The notes under the pieces were generated by a model. The model had not been told where the DNA came from, made no database searches, and saw nothing but the letters and a program-made list of their open reading frames with translations. Positions 1-11,309 of a DNA stretch of 64,000 nucleotides are shown here, in pieces. The first letter of the stretch is position 1, and each line of letters opens with the position of its first letter. Source of the stretch: Ascaphus truei. Its lineage: Eukaryota; Chordata; Amphibia; Anura; Ascaphidae. Where the stretch lies: NCBI GenBank assembly GCA_036426205.1, contig WSYH01002423.1, positions 4,662 through 68,661 of the forward strand, written 5' to 3'. The translations under genes and the position numbers were made by a program.

Positions 1-600
1 GTTGGAGGGGGATGGTGGGATCAGACGCTGGCCTCCTGCTGAATCTTGTTACTGTAGCCCGCCCAGGGGCAGATTAACAACACAATGATTAGATTAGGGT
101 TGAATGAGCCAGCCGATTGACGCTTGGCCAAGGAGGGATTTAAAACTCTAAGGGAGGGGGTGGGTGGCTGAAATAGCTGGGACTGTACTGTCACAGTATT
201 TCCAAAGGCAGTCAGGTCACCCTAATAATTGCATGAATAAACCCCCAAAGACAAGCCCCAAATACAGTACAGTATACTGTATACTGCATATACAGTACAG
301 AGCTGTATATTGTATTATAAATAAATAATCATACAGTACTGTATGTATTATTGTGTGTTGATGTTTTGAATTGCAGTTCACTTGAAATGTTTCACCATTG
401 TATTGTACTGTATTTGTAAATAAAAGTTTTTTGTGGCGACTTCAGCAATAAAAGAACTGGTTAATTTATCTCACACTCAGTACTACAAACTGCTTTTTGC
501 TGCCAGACAGCAAAGGCGCAAGACCAGCAACATTGTAAAAAAAGAGCAATGAGCGCGCAATTGGCGTGGGAACTTCTGTTCTATGGCCCCTAGAAATAAT
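1..600 (-). mobile_element. End of a second copy of the Tc1-like element
   Basis: Read in reverse complement, this segment matches about 24890-25378, the left inner part of the large element. Shared stretches include the CCGATTGACGCTTGG block near 114, the AATAAAAGAAC region near 447, the run ending in TGTAAAAAAAGAGCAATGAG near 533, and CAATTGGCGTGGGAAC near 559. Homology stops near 600. The rest of this copy lies left of the window. TACAGTA/TACTGTA motifs crowd 264-345, as in the full copy. The only open frame here (466-675, minus) runs through the terminal repeat and is not a gene. Confidence 0.8.
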
Positions 601-679
601 ATTCTTTATTTTATTTATAAACTCACATTTATAAACCCCTTCACCCACCCCCGCTACCCACAATAAAGCGGGCACGGTG

Positions 680-795
680 GGTTAACACCTCATAAAGGGG
701 TCTGTATCTCGGGGAGCAGGGGGTCTCCGGACCTGAAACCAACGCGGTTCAGCTCCCGAGACCCCATGCACATCTACACTAGGAATAAAAATGTA
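680..795. repeat. Fragment of a foldback repeat family
   Basis: The stretch with 'ggggtctgtatctcgggg' and 'acgcggttcagctc' is half of the palindromic repeat seen complete at 33905-34160 and 34196-34610, and partly at 54450-54560. No coding content. Confidence 0.6.
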
Positions 796-840
796 TTTCA
801 AATGTATTTATTTGTATTTATTTATTTATTTATTTATTTA
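796..840. repeat. (ATTT)n microsatellite
   Basis: Imperfect then perfect TATTTATT repeats abut the broken 3' edge of the L1 remnant. Confidence 0.9.
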
Positions 841-1923
841 GTCTAGCAGTTGTTTGAGTATATGTGCCTGTTTATTAGCTTTGTGCAGGGTGGAGAGTTC
901 TGCTATTTGGGTTTCTAAGGCCTTAGTTTTTTCCTCTCTTTCCCTTTTCCGTTTGGCTGCCAGATTCATCAATGTCCCCCTGAGAGTCGCCTTATGGGCT
1001 TCCCATAATGTAGCTTGTGATGCCACACTGCCCTCATTCTCCTCAAAATATTCCTGAATTCTAGCTCCTACTTCTCTTCCGAGATCCGGGATCTTTAACA
1101 GGATCTCATTTAGTTTCCAGTTCGCTCTAGGTCTATCCAACGGGATTAGTGTGCACCGCAGCTCTATTGGTGCATGGTCTGACCATGAAATATCATGGAT
1201 CTCTGTGCGAGAGACCCCAGGGACCACACCATTAGACACGAGGAAGTAGTCTATCCTACTGTATGAGTTATGTGGGTGAGAGTAGAAAGTATACTCTCGT
1301 TCTCCTTGATGTAGTTCTCTCCATATGTCAATCAGTTGACAATTTGCAATACCTTTTGTTAGAGTTAGTACGTCCTGTCTGTGTTGTTTATTAGTGGTCG
1401 TGCAACGGTCTAGGTTAGGGTTAAGAACTCTGTTCCAGTCGCCTGCCATTATGATATTGCCTTTTGCAACTTTACTTAGTTTATTGAAGAAGCTATTGAA
1501 AAAGGATGTGGCATTATCATTCGGGGCGTATACAGTAGCGAATGTTATTGGGGATTCTCGGATGAAACCCGTGATGATCAGGAATCTCCCTTCTTTGTCC
1601 TGGTACGTTTTGTCATGTCTATATGGGATATAATTATGAATTAGAATGGCGACCCCTCATTTTTTAACTTGATCTGATGCTAGGAAATGGGTTCGGAAAT
1701 TTTTATCGAAATACTTGGGGAAGTTAGTTTGGGAGAAATGTGTCTCTTGTAGGAAGAGTACTTCTGCGCCCTTACGTCTATAATCTCTAAATGCAACTCG
1801 CCTTTTAGCCGGGCTATTCAGGCCCTTAACATTATGGGATATTAAAACTATATCCTTACTCATTAGTAGAGCTGTGCTGTTCCGGCTGTCGTAGTTGTTC
1901 TCTGCCGCCTCGGGCAAGTCCAC
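838..1923 (-). pseudogene. L1/Tx1-type ORF2, endonuclease part only
   Basis: Two reading blocks on the minus strand form an APE-type endonuclease, which nicks target DNA for LINE retrotransposition. The N-terminal block (1923-1657) has the NVKGLNSPAKRR and LFLQETH signatures; the second (1449-838) has GDWN, SRIDYFLVS and WSDHAP, then a basic coiled-coil-like linker. The reverse transcriptase that should follow is missing: the element stops at the ATTT repeat at 838. A stop or frameshift lies between the blocks. L1 copies normally lose their 5' end, so loss of the 3' part suggests later deletion or recombination. Related L1 copies lie at 37.2-40.9 kb and 49-51.3 kb. Confidence 0.85.
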
Positions 1924-2695
1924 TTCTGTGCTTCCAGTGAGCTCCAGCCACCTTTATCTTGCTGGCCCCATCTGTAGGGATGAAGGGAGGGGGACACACA
2001 CGAGGGAACATGGGGGTGAACATGTACACAACATCACAAGAAAACTCAGAAACAATCAAAACATATAAACTTTCTCGGCATTCTCTTTCCTCCCTCCTTC
2101 CGCCGAGATTTCCTCCTCTGGGTTTATAGTCCAGAATTCGAATGTTCGGACTCGAGGCCGGGTGTTTACCTCCTTTCCCCGAACATCCAACCCAGAGGGT
2201 TGTGCTAGTGTGCATAGGGAATTTCCCCCTATTAACTAACGCCAGGCCCATGCCGACTTCAGGGCAGGCTACCTCCCACTTCTCCCGCCTCTCCCCTCCT
2301 AATAAACGTAAAACTTCTTCTCACCCACTGAACTAAGGGTAAGCCAACCAACTCCCCGTGATCCTGTGTCCCTTATTACTATAGCGCTGGTCCTGTCGCA
2401 ATTGCAGTCCTTGGTCGTTTGTTACGGTGCCCCCTGGCTTCCTCCTTTCTGGGTTTTGTATCCCTTCCCCCCGCTCAGCTCTGCCTATTGTCTATTTCTG
2501 CCCGGGCTATTGCTCTATCTCATTTCACGGATGCTATTCCATTATCTTCTCTAAAAGTCTATTCCCTTGTCCTCCATCTGTCTTGGGCTCAGTACAAATT
2601 TCCTGCCTCCCTTCCTGTAACGTTCTCATACCTTCCTTCATTTCCCCCCCCTCCCCTTTCCTCTCCTTTCTACTTCCCCCTCGCTGTCTTAACAC
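1924..2695. other. Untranslated or inter-ORF L1 remnant, pyrimidine-rich
   Basis: CT-rich sequence upstream of the L1 endonuclease, in L1 orientation. It is probably the ORF1-ORF2 spacer or degraded ORF1. The overlapping short open frames at 2142-2855 have biased composition and no recognisable domain, so I do not call them genes. Confidence 0.35.
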
Positions 2696-2870
2696 TCATG
2701 TGTTTTTACACGGCATTGCAGTATTGCAGCCAGCCGGAATAAAATGCTTCAATCCCTGCCGGGAAAATAACGCTATACACTCTGGCAGAAAACGATCACT
2801 AACCTCAATACACCCTAGTATACTCGAATTCGCGGGACTAGCCGAGCGAGAATAAAGTGTGTTGCCACTG
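2696..2870. mobile_element. Terminal fragment of the Tc1-like/MITE family
   Basis: The reverse complement matches the left end of the large element (about 23991-24095) and the right halves of the MITEs at 37834-38229 and 51340-51736, including 'ggaataaaatgcttcaatcc' and the end AATAAAGTGTGTTGCCACTG. It is followed by TA at 2871-2872. It also shares the outermost ~75 bases that the copy at 23991 lacks. Only one end is present. Confidence 0.8.
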
Positions 2871-5030
2871 TACACAGTTCCGAGTTTTTACCCATATGGG
2901 GGTATAAAAAGGAAATCTCAAAAGAACCCTACTGAATATAAATATAATCTGCTATAGTCTTCTGACAGAAACTTTTAGAACACAAAATAGCATCTGATTT
3001 GCTGAAAGAACAACCTGTAGCATAAAAAAACTCATAGACACAGATTTAAAGGTGGGACACATTTGAGAGAAAAAGATGGTTAAAAATGATAAAATATTAA
3101 ATATTTGATCAACTTTTCAGAAAAATAATTCCATAGAGAACCCTCTAGTATACTGGCAGACCTGGCTAGGGGCCGTTTTCCTTGTCCGTTGCTTTACTGC
3201 TATTTCGAGGTCTGCACACTTATACATGGCTCAGCACTAGAGTTTCTGTGCTGATTACATTGGACTAGTGGTTACTTTTTCCACCTGTTCCCACTGCAAG
3301 ACACTAGTTTAGTGATTCTATGCAGTTCATCAGTGATCCAGAACATTACATTGTGTTCATACTATAGGATCTGAGCGTTTAATATTTGTTTTAATCCCCA
3401 TTATTTTACACGGAAAAAGTAAGATTTAAGTTTTAACCTCTTCGTTACCCACCCACCAGGTGTTTAGAGTGCTCATTCTGGGTTACTGTCCTCTGTTTAT
3501 TGGAACTCTATATTAATCAATTTACACCTTTTTCCATTTCAAGCCATATAACAAGCTCAAATAACTCTCTGGGCTTCTTACCAAAACCTTGTAACAGAAA
3601 AAAATGTTTAATTACTGGTTACTGCAATACAATTTGGGACAGCTTGAAATATGCAGCTCTTCACACAGCCCGACAATGTTACTGGTATTCAAAAATTAAA
3701 ACTGGATCTTTGTTACACAGAAAATTGTAGGCTTTAATATATACTTTTAGATAGTTTAGTTACTGGTTATACACAAAAAAGAGCACAGAGCGCAGACACA
3801 AAACAAACAGAATTTTACGCTTCTTTCACACATTCAACCAATTTTTTTTTACAAAAATAACAGACACATATTTTCTCACCTATTTTAATAAATAGGAAAA
3901 CAAAACAGTTTGATCCTGCAGATTAAATTAATAAAGATATCCTTTTTTTTTCTTCATATCATAATTAACTTTTTTTTTTTAAACTAATTTTTATAATGCT
4001 GAGCTTTTAGTTAGCTTTGTGTCTAGAATATATTTCGCCTGTTATTCTATATAACTTATTCACCTGATTTTATCTGTGGAGATTTAGAGGAAAAGAATTA
4101 TAATTCTGGTTAAGGAAATAAATCGCCTGGCCAGTACGATAAACATCCTTATTATTCCAGTGACTGGACTGTTTACAAAAATAATTCATCCTTTCTTTAT
4201 TCTTTTTCTCCACAGATACCCAAAACTTTTCCCTGCCCAGTGTAAATTAGTTTATATTATAGTGGTGGTGTACACCTTTTAAAAATTAAATTTCAACATG
4301 AACAATTAATTATATTCTTATTTTAGAATCATTTGCAAGTCCTGAATAGTCATTTTGTATACATACAATAAACCGGTATTCTTATTATTCAATGCAAATA
4401 ACACTTTCATATAGATAGAATTCACCCAGATTCTTACAAGCACACACACAGGGATTACTCAATCAATCAACCTTTTTTTTTTTTTTTACCATATCCATAC
4501 TTAAAAATTAAACATTCTGAGGGAAAAAGAAACCTATACCTGTTATACTCTTGTTTTCCACTTTTCAATTCAGACGGGAAAATATTATTAATTTAAACTT
4601 AATATATACTCATACTCAGTTAATATTGCACAAATAATTTGAGTTTGCATGTTCGTTTTTCCTAAGAGCCATGCTGCCATTCACGATTTTGGTACATTCC
4701 TATGCCTGTGTAAAAATAGCTGGAGGAAAAAAGGTGGGGGCTACTTGCAGCTGCTTATTACAATACATACAGGCGAGAGAGAGACAGCTGATTTTGCCAC
4801 TGACAGTGAGGGAGGGGGTTGTTCGAGGGCTGACAGGTTAGGGTAAGTTCATTAGATGACAAAATGTTAGTGCCCATAATGAGTTTATACAGGAAAGAAA
4901 TCTTAACACTTTATGCGCACGTATTAATAAACAATTATTAACTTAACTTTAAACAATACTTATGTTAATTTAACTTTAAACAATTTTTAACTTAACTTAA
5001 CTTAAATTGCCATCCTATTTGAAATCATAT
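2871..5030. other. AT-rich unassigned DNA, possibly retroviral interior
   Basis: No conserved protein is visible in any frame. Homopolymer runs of T and A are frequent. If the candidate LTR at 5230-5775 is real and points left, this would be its degraded interior. The 76-residue open frame at 3500-3730 has cysteine-rich composition but no family I recognise. Confidence 0.3.
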
Positions 5031-5220
5031 ACTGTTCGTTTTACTTATCAGGGACTTACACTTGATTAAACAATAGGGATTCTCACCCTTTGTTACATAA
5101 ATCAGAGACTTACCCTCGATAAAACAATAGGGACTCTCACCCTTTGTTACATAAATCGGGGACTTACCCTTGATTACAGGGACTTACCCACGATTAAACA
5201 ATAGGGACTCTCACCCTATG
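5031..5220. repeat. Tandem repeat, unit about 50 bases
   Basis: Three to four degenerate units of a block containing 'gggacttacccttgatta', 'acaatagggactctcaccc' and 'tttgttacataaatc'. The last unit is shortened. It sits just inside the candidate LTR. Confidence 0.8.
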
Positions 5221-5229
5221 TTCTTTTGC

Positions 5230-5775
5230 CCTTATAAATTTAGGTTGCTTAGTTTCGCAGAGGAAAAGGTGAGAGACAAACATAACATCTCCCGGGATCT
5301 ACTGAAACGCAACAGATATGGGATTCTTTCAAATAGTATAGCATACGAGCTCGGAGCTGTAAAAATTCAAGGAGGCTTGTAGTTGAATTCCCACAACTGA
5401 GTTTTAATGGTTCACAAAGCAGGTTTTATACATAAGGCAGGGACAAAATTACAATTGTCATCTGTTACAAATATGGGTACACATCTAAATTTACATGTAA
5501 CCTTCACATAATGCCTTTTCTGTAGAGCTTAAAACATTTAACTGCTGAGCAAGAGGAATATACAATGGTGACTTATAAGGCAGCCCTATCCTCTGTAGTC
5601 TTGTTTTAACAACATATGACAGGCACGAAACAGCTGGTCTAAAAGCTATTTACAATAGCCTCCCGTGAAAATAGCAAGGCCAGCGTATTCTGTTTAACCT
5701 TATCAATTCCAGAGCTGTCAGAAGACAGTTTTAACCTTACAGCAAGTTTTAGAATACTCGTTGGCGCACCTGTAC
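5230..5775 (-). mobile_element. Candidate LTR (minus orientation)
   Basis: Read on the minus strand the block starts TGTACAGGTGCGCC next to Gypsy sequence near 5775, has a TATA-like TATAAAACC near 5421-5430, and runs into the tandem repeat. This layout resembles a U3-R-U5 block. I found no matching second LTR, no clear primer-binding site and no target duplication, so the call is tentative. Confidence 0.35.
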
Positions 5776-6092
5776 ATTCCTGGTACCAAGAATCTTAAGG
5801 CCAGCGCCTAATCCCGTCAATTCATCAGTGAAGACAAATCTGAAGACATTCCTGAGACCATCATATCGCCAAATATGTCATCTCGGTTAACCCTTTTGAT
5901 GTACTGGACAAGATCTTGGAGACTCAGACGCTCATTCCTGAGAGTATGGAGGTGCCAGAGGGCTGTTTATATGCTGCACCTCAATTTCAGCAGAAAATCC
6001 TTGAGTGGGCTCATTCCTCTAAATCTGCCGGCACCTTGGTACAAAGAGAACTTCCGATCTAATCAGATGCACCTTTTGGTAGCCCAATATAT
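5770..6092 (+). pseudogene. Gypsy-1 pol fragment (RNase H to integrase linker)
   Basis: The translation shows IPGTKNLKAS then SRQF, the usual junction before the Gypsy integrase zinc domain (KNVKADALSRQF in the family), and later EVPEGCLYAAPQFQQ and ILEWAHSS. There is an in-frame stop and at least one frameshift. The same protein region occurs in Gypsy-2 at 16376-16620. The fragment ends where the CR1 tail begins at 6093; the Gypsy integrase resumes at 11310, so the two parts are one element split by CR1. The 5' part of pol is lost at 5770. Confidence 0.8.
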
Positions 6093-6363
6093 TACATAGT
6101 TACATATAGTTACATAGTAGATGAGGTTGAAAAAAGATGTAGGTCCATCAAGTTCAACCTATGCTAAATTTAGACAACAGATACTTTATCCTATATCTAT
6201 ACTTACATACTGATCCAGAGGAAAGCAAACAAAAAACTCCATTAAGAGGAAAAATTAATTCCTTCCTGACTCCAAGAATTGGCAATCGGATTTATCCCTG
6301 GATCAACATCCTTCCCATGTATACTTATTTGGTATATCCCTGTATACCTTTCCCATCTAACCT

Positions 6364-9314
6364 TTATTTGAACAAATCTATTGTATCTGCCATCACAGTC
6401 TCCATGGGTAATGAATTCCACATTTTAACTGCCTTTACTGTAAAGAACCCTTTCCTTTGTTGCTGGTGAAATTTCCTTTCCTCCAACCTTAAGGGATGGC
6501 CTCGAGTCCTTTGTACTGCCCGTGGGATGAATAGTTCTTTTGAAAGCTCCTTGTATTGTCCCTGAATATATTTGTATATAGTTATCATATCCCCTCTTAG
6601 ACGCCTCTTTGCTAATGTAAATAAATCTAATTTAGCTAGCCTCTCCTCATAAGTTAGAATGTTCATCCCCTTTATTAATTTGATGGCTCTTCTCTGCACT
6701 CTCTCTAGTTCCATAATGTCTTTTCTTAGGATTGGTGCCCAAAATTGTTCTCCATATTCAAGGTGAGGTCTTACTAATGCTTTGTAAAGGGGCATAATAA
6801 TGTTTACTTCCCTTCCATCCATTGCCCGTTTGATGCAAGATAAGATATTGTTCGCCTTTGCAGCTACTGCATGACATTGGGCACTATTGATAAGCCTGCT
6901 GACTACAAGCACTCCTAAATCCTGCTCCATCAAAGATTCCCCCAATATATCTCCATTTAATTTGTAAGTCGCCTTTTATTCTTGCATCCCAAATGCATAA
7001 CCTTACATTTATCTGTATTAAACCTCATCTGCCAATTACCTGCCCAGGTTTCCAGTCTCTCCAAGTCCTTCTGAAGAGAAATTACATCCTGCTTTGATTC
7101 TATTACCTTACACAATTTAGTATCATCAGCAAAGATGGAGACTTTGCTCTCGATCCCAACCTCAAGGTCATTAATAAACACGATAAAAGCAGGGGTCCCA
7201 GTACCGATCACTGAGGTACTCCACTCACGACTTTAGCCCAACCTGAAAAAGTTCCATTTATGACAACCCTCTGTTGTCTGTCCTTAAACCAGTTTTCAAT
7301 CCAGGTGCATACTCTATATTATTACTGAGTCCAATTTTCTTTTTTTTGTACACCAACCTCTTGTGTGAAACCGTATCAAAAGCCTTTGCAAAATCTAAGT
7401 AGACCACATCAACTGCATTACCCTAGTCTAAATTCCTACTTACCTCCTCAAAGAAACAAATAAGGTTAGTTTGGCAAGATCTATCCTTCATAAATCCATG
7501 CTGACTATTACTAATAATTTTGTTTTCCATTAGGTATTCCTGAATATTATCCCGTATTAAACCTTCAAGTAGTTTCCATGCTATTGAAGTCAGGCTTACA
7601 GGTCTGTAATCTCCCGATTGCGATCTAGCTCCCTTTTTAAATATAGGCACCACATCTGCTTTACACCAATCTTGTTGTACTGAGCCTGTGGAAATGGAGT
7701 CCTTGAATATTAAATATAATGGTTTTGCTATTACTGAGCTTAACTCCTTGAGAACTCTTGGATGTATGCCATCGGGGCCAGGTGCCTTATTTACTTTAAT
7801 ATTTTTCAAGTCGCTTATGAACTTCTTCCTCAGTTAACCAATTGTTCATTAATATGGAGGTTGTGGCTTCCTCCTGCGGCACTACTATTGAACTTGATTC
7901 TTCCCTGGTAAACACAGAGGCAAAGAATTTGTTTAATACCTCAGCTTTTTCCTTATCTCCAATAATCTGCCTAACCATCTCACACTGAAAGGGTCCTGTA
8001 TTTTCTTTCTCATTTTTTGTATATTAAGGTACTTAAAGAACTTTTTAGGGTTGACCTTACTTTCTATTGCAATCCTTTTTCATTATCAATTTTTGCTAAT
8101 TTGATTGCCCTTTTGCAATTTTTGTTCCATTCCTTATAATTTGATACAATGTCTCTGTCCCCTTCTGACTTAAAATCTAAACGCCTTCCTCTTGTCCATT
8201 TCCTCCCCTACCTGTTTATTTAGCCACATTGGTTTTGACTTATTTCGTTTATACATATTACCCAAGGGTATACACTGATAAGTGTGCTTTTCTAACAATG
8301 TTTTAAACACTGCCCATTTATCTTCTACATTTTTCCCTGCAAAAACATCATCCCATTGTATTACTACTAGATTAGACCTCAGTTTATTAAAATATGCCTT
8401 TCTAAAGTTTAAGGTCTTTGTTGAACCCAAGTAATATGTTTTTGATCATTTATTTCAAATGAGACCATGTTATGATCACTGTTACCCAAATGTTCCAGGA
8501 CTTGAATATTTGTTATTACTGTACTTCTACATTGTTTGATTTGACCAAATCCAGAACTGCCCCTCTCCTGGTTGGTTCCTCAATAATTTGGGTCATATAA
8601 TTGTCTTTAAGCACCCCCAAAAACCTGTTTCCTTTTGTTGTAACGCTAATCTCATTGCCCCAGTCTATGTCTGGATAATTAAAAACCCCCATTATGCAAA
8701 CATGACCCAGTTTTGATGCCTTCTCCATTTGCAATAGCTTCCTCAATCTCACAGATATTTGGTGGTTTATAGCATATTCCCACAAACATTTTCTTTATAC
8801 TTTTACCTCCACTGCTAATTTCTATCCACAAAGTCTCTACATTTTCATCATTCCCTTCATAGACATCTTCTCTTATAATAGGTTTTATATCCGGTTTAAC
8901 ATATAAACATACTCCACCTCCCCTTCTATTTGTTCGATCCTCCCGAAAAAGAGAATAACCCTCTAAATTAACTGTCCAGTCATGAGTTTCATCCCACCAT
9001 ATTTCAGTAATGCCTATGATATCATACTTCTCCCTTGCAGCTATTAATTCAAGCTCCCCCATTTTATCTGTCAGGCTTCTTGCATTAGCAAGCATGCATT
9101 GAAGTTTTTTTTCAGCCTGTATTATTATCTTATCTGCTCCTTCCTTTCTGCTCCCACTTGGTTTAGTCTTTAGAAGTTTTCTAGTATTATCTCTATTTAC
9201 TATGGATATCTCACTGCTTGTCAAACTTGCACTTGCCCCCATTCTACCTCCATACCACCTTGTATCCTTATCTATTCCATTTAGTTCATTATCTGTTTCA
9301 TTCCCCTCCTCCAT
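6364..9314 (-). pseudogene. CR1 ORF2: endonuclease and reverse transcriptase
   Basis: This is the LINE polyprotein that nicks DNA and reverse-transcribes its RNA. From the N-terminus: APE endonuclease (LQCMLANARSL, ITEIWWDETHDW, RRGGGVCLYVK, VGICYKPP), then reverse transcriptase (NKAPGPDGIHPRVLKE, DYRPVSLTSI, SQHGFMKDRSC and the catalytic block IFADDTKL near 7136), then the CR1 C-terminal region ([53 protein letters not shown]). The coding sequence is broken into at least seven blocks by frameshifts and stops. The start chosen is the ATG at 9314, just downstream of the ORF1 stop. A shorter copy lies at 58.9-61.9 kb. Confidence 0.92.
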
Positions 9315-10861
9315 CCATCTTAGTTTAAAATCTCCTCCAACCTTTTTAGCATTCTCCCCCCTAGCACAGAAGATCCCTCTTCATTGAGGTGCAATCCGTC
9401 CCTAGAATATAGATGGCATCTCTCAGAAAAGGAGTCCCAGTGCTCTAAAAACCCAAACCCCTCTTCCTGCACCACTTTCTTAGCCATGCATTAACCTCCC
9501 TGATCTCTGACTGTCTCCCTGCGGTAGCGCATGGCACTGGTAGTATTTCAGAAAATACTACTGTTGCAGGGTACATGCAACTACACACGTGGGTTTCTTG
9601 ACAAGGCTTATTTATTTAGCCTTAAAAGATATACAGCACACAAAACAAAAATAGCTTTTCATCAGCAACAAAAGAAAATGGCTTTTTCTTCTGCAAACCA
9701 AACAAAACAGTTTCTCTTTAGCAGACAGTCTATAAATCAGGCAGTTACCCTTTTCCTATGCAGGGGACAGACAGTTCACAATTCAACTACCTTGCTACTC
9801 AGACCTTGTTTCAGGAATCTCTTTAGCAATCTCTTTAGCAGCTTACTCCTCACTCCTCAACAGCCAGGCTCCATGTGTCTACAGCCTGGGTTTTAACACA
9901 CCTTGATTAGGCAGCTGGGATCCAACTAATTGTCCTGAGGTTCCCAGCTGAAGTTAACCTAGTCAGTGCTGCACTGCAGACTAGACATAGGTTTTCCAGG
10001 CATATAACTGGTGGCTTTTATTTACCCTGTCACAACTACCATGGAGGTTTTTGCCTTAAGCTTTTGGCCTAAATCCCTGTAATCATTTTTTAGGACCCTC
10101 CATCTTTCTCTAACTTTGTCATTGGTGCCAACGTGTACCAAGACTGCCGGGTCAATAACACCCACCCTCCCCCCCAACAATCTGTCTACCCGATCCACAA
10201 TGTGCCGAAACCGAGCACCCGGGAGACAACAAACTGTTCAGTTCATGCGGTCCCGGCAACAGATTGCCCTATCTAACTTCCTAATAATGGAGTCCCCTAC
10301 CACCGCAATCGTTCTTTGTATCTGAGCATCCTGAGTCCCCACTGTGCTGGAGGAACTATTCTCCTGGCTGCTAGAGGAATTAGTGTCCCCCAGCCTTGCC
10401 ATTTCTGCCCCAACATTCCTAATATCTTCACTCAACATGGCAAATCTATTGGGATGTGTCAGCTCAGAAACGACCTGCCTCTCCCTATTGCCCCTGCTTC
10501 CCCTTCTAACTGTCACCCAGCTACCTATCTGCTCCTCACTAACAGCAACCAAGCTACCTACCTGCTCCTCACTAACAGCGCCACCATCTGCACCACTAGT
10601 TGAAGCAAGGGCCTGCTCAGTGAGCTCTAATTCCCTTTCAAGATTGCCAATGTCCCTCAAAATTGCAAGTTGCCTCTTCAGATCAGCAATCTCTGATTCT
10701 AAAGAGACCACCCGCTCACACCTCTCATAGCGGTATGCTCCTTGGAACAGCTGCTCCAAGTGCACATACATGTGGCAAGATGTGCATTGAGTGGCATTTT
10801 CAATCCTGCTGATTCTAGCAACTATGAAGTTTATAAGTACTAACAGTAAACTGTACTTCAA
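9315..10861 (-). pseudogene. CR1 ORF1 with zinc-finger and esterase domains, split by an LTR
   Basis: CR1 ORF1 proteins carry a PHD-like zinc motif, a coiled coil and an SGNH esterase. Here a CTSCHMYVHLEQL-type motif and a leucine-rich coiled coil (ESEIADLKRQLAIL) precede the esterase block I motif IAVVGDSIIRKLDR near 10290. Past position 10239 the frame shifts and continues as VLVHVGTND (block III) near 10120. The solo LTR then interrupts; on its far side the protein resumes with WLRKWCRKRG and ends with DGLHLNEEG, which holds the expected Asp-His pair. The domain was therefore complete before the LTR insertion and frameshift. Confidence 0.85.
9562..10034 (-). mobile_element. Solo LTR, 473 bp, with ACTAC target duplication
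   Basis: On the plus strand it starts TGTTGCAGGGTACA and ends TTTACCCTGTCACA, so it is TG...CA bounded. It is flanked by ACTAC at 9557-9561 and 10035-10039. Removing it and one ACTAC restores continuous CR1 ORF1 protein. AATAAATAAG on the minus strand is a likely polyadenylation signal and sets the orientation. Confidence 0.9.
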
Positions 10862-11309
10862 TAAACTATACTTGTTTAACCGCTTCCTTGTTCAAACTGC
10901 TTCTGGTTCTAACTGCACACACTTTAAACAACCAGCACTTCAAATTAACCACACAGATCAGTCAGTACACGCAAGCTCAGGATTCGTTAGAAGCCTCTGT
11001 TTAAATAGGGACACCCACCAGGTGTGTTAGGTTATCAATTAACTAACTCCACCCACTGCAGGTGTGTTAGGCCAGCCAATTAACCAACCACACCCACTCT
11101 GTCTCAGGCAGGAGAAAGGGGGAAACAAGTTACAGGCTTCAAATTACAGCACACTTTAAAAATAGATTAACCCACTGCACACTCCCCAAAAACAGCCACT
11201 CCTGCTAGTATACCCAGTACTTCCCTTTCCTTCTGGTTCTAACTGCACACACTTTAAAGAACCAGCACTTCAAATCAACCACACAGATCAGTCAGTACAT
11301 GCAAGCTAT
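10862..11309 (-). promoter_or_regulatory. CR1 5' UTR with a repeated block
   Basis: A block of about 77 bases containing 'ctaactgcacacactttaaa' occurs twice, at about 10905-10978 and 11233-11308, about 328 bases apart. Such repeated 5' monomers usually carry LINE promoter activity; that role here is inference. No ORF is evident. Confidence 0.6.

Larger units (their letters stand above)
6093..11309 (-). mobile_element. CR1 LINE, nearly full length, inserted in Gypsy-1
   Basis: It is oriented leftward. The 3' end is a TTACATAG microsatellite (6094-6117) followed by 'gttgaaaaaagatgtag', a tail widespread in frog CR1-like elements. Upstream come ORF2 (about 6364-9314), ORF1 (about 9340-10861) and a 5' UTR with a repeated block. 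It interrupts one Gypsy pol gene. ORF1 is in turn interrupted by a solo LTR. Many frameshifts show it is inactive. Confidence 0.9.

Noticed and set aside
2366..2855. Overlapping open frames of 62-142 codons
   Set aside because: CT-rich sequence lowers stop frequency; frames overlap each other, lack any domain, and the last runs into a MITE end.
5031..5220. Possible CRISPR-like array
   Set aside because: The units are contiguous without unique spacers, and the window is eukaryotic.
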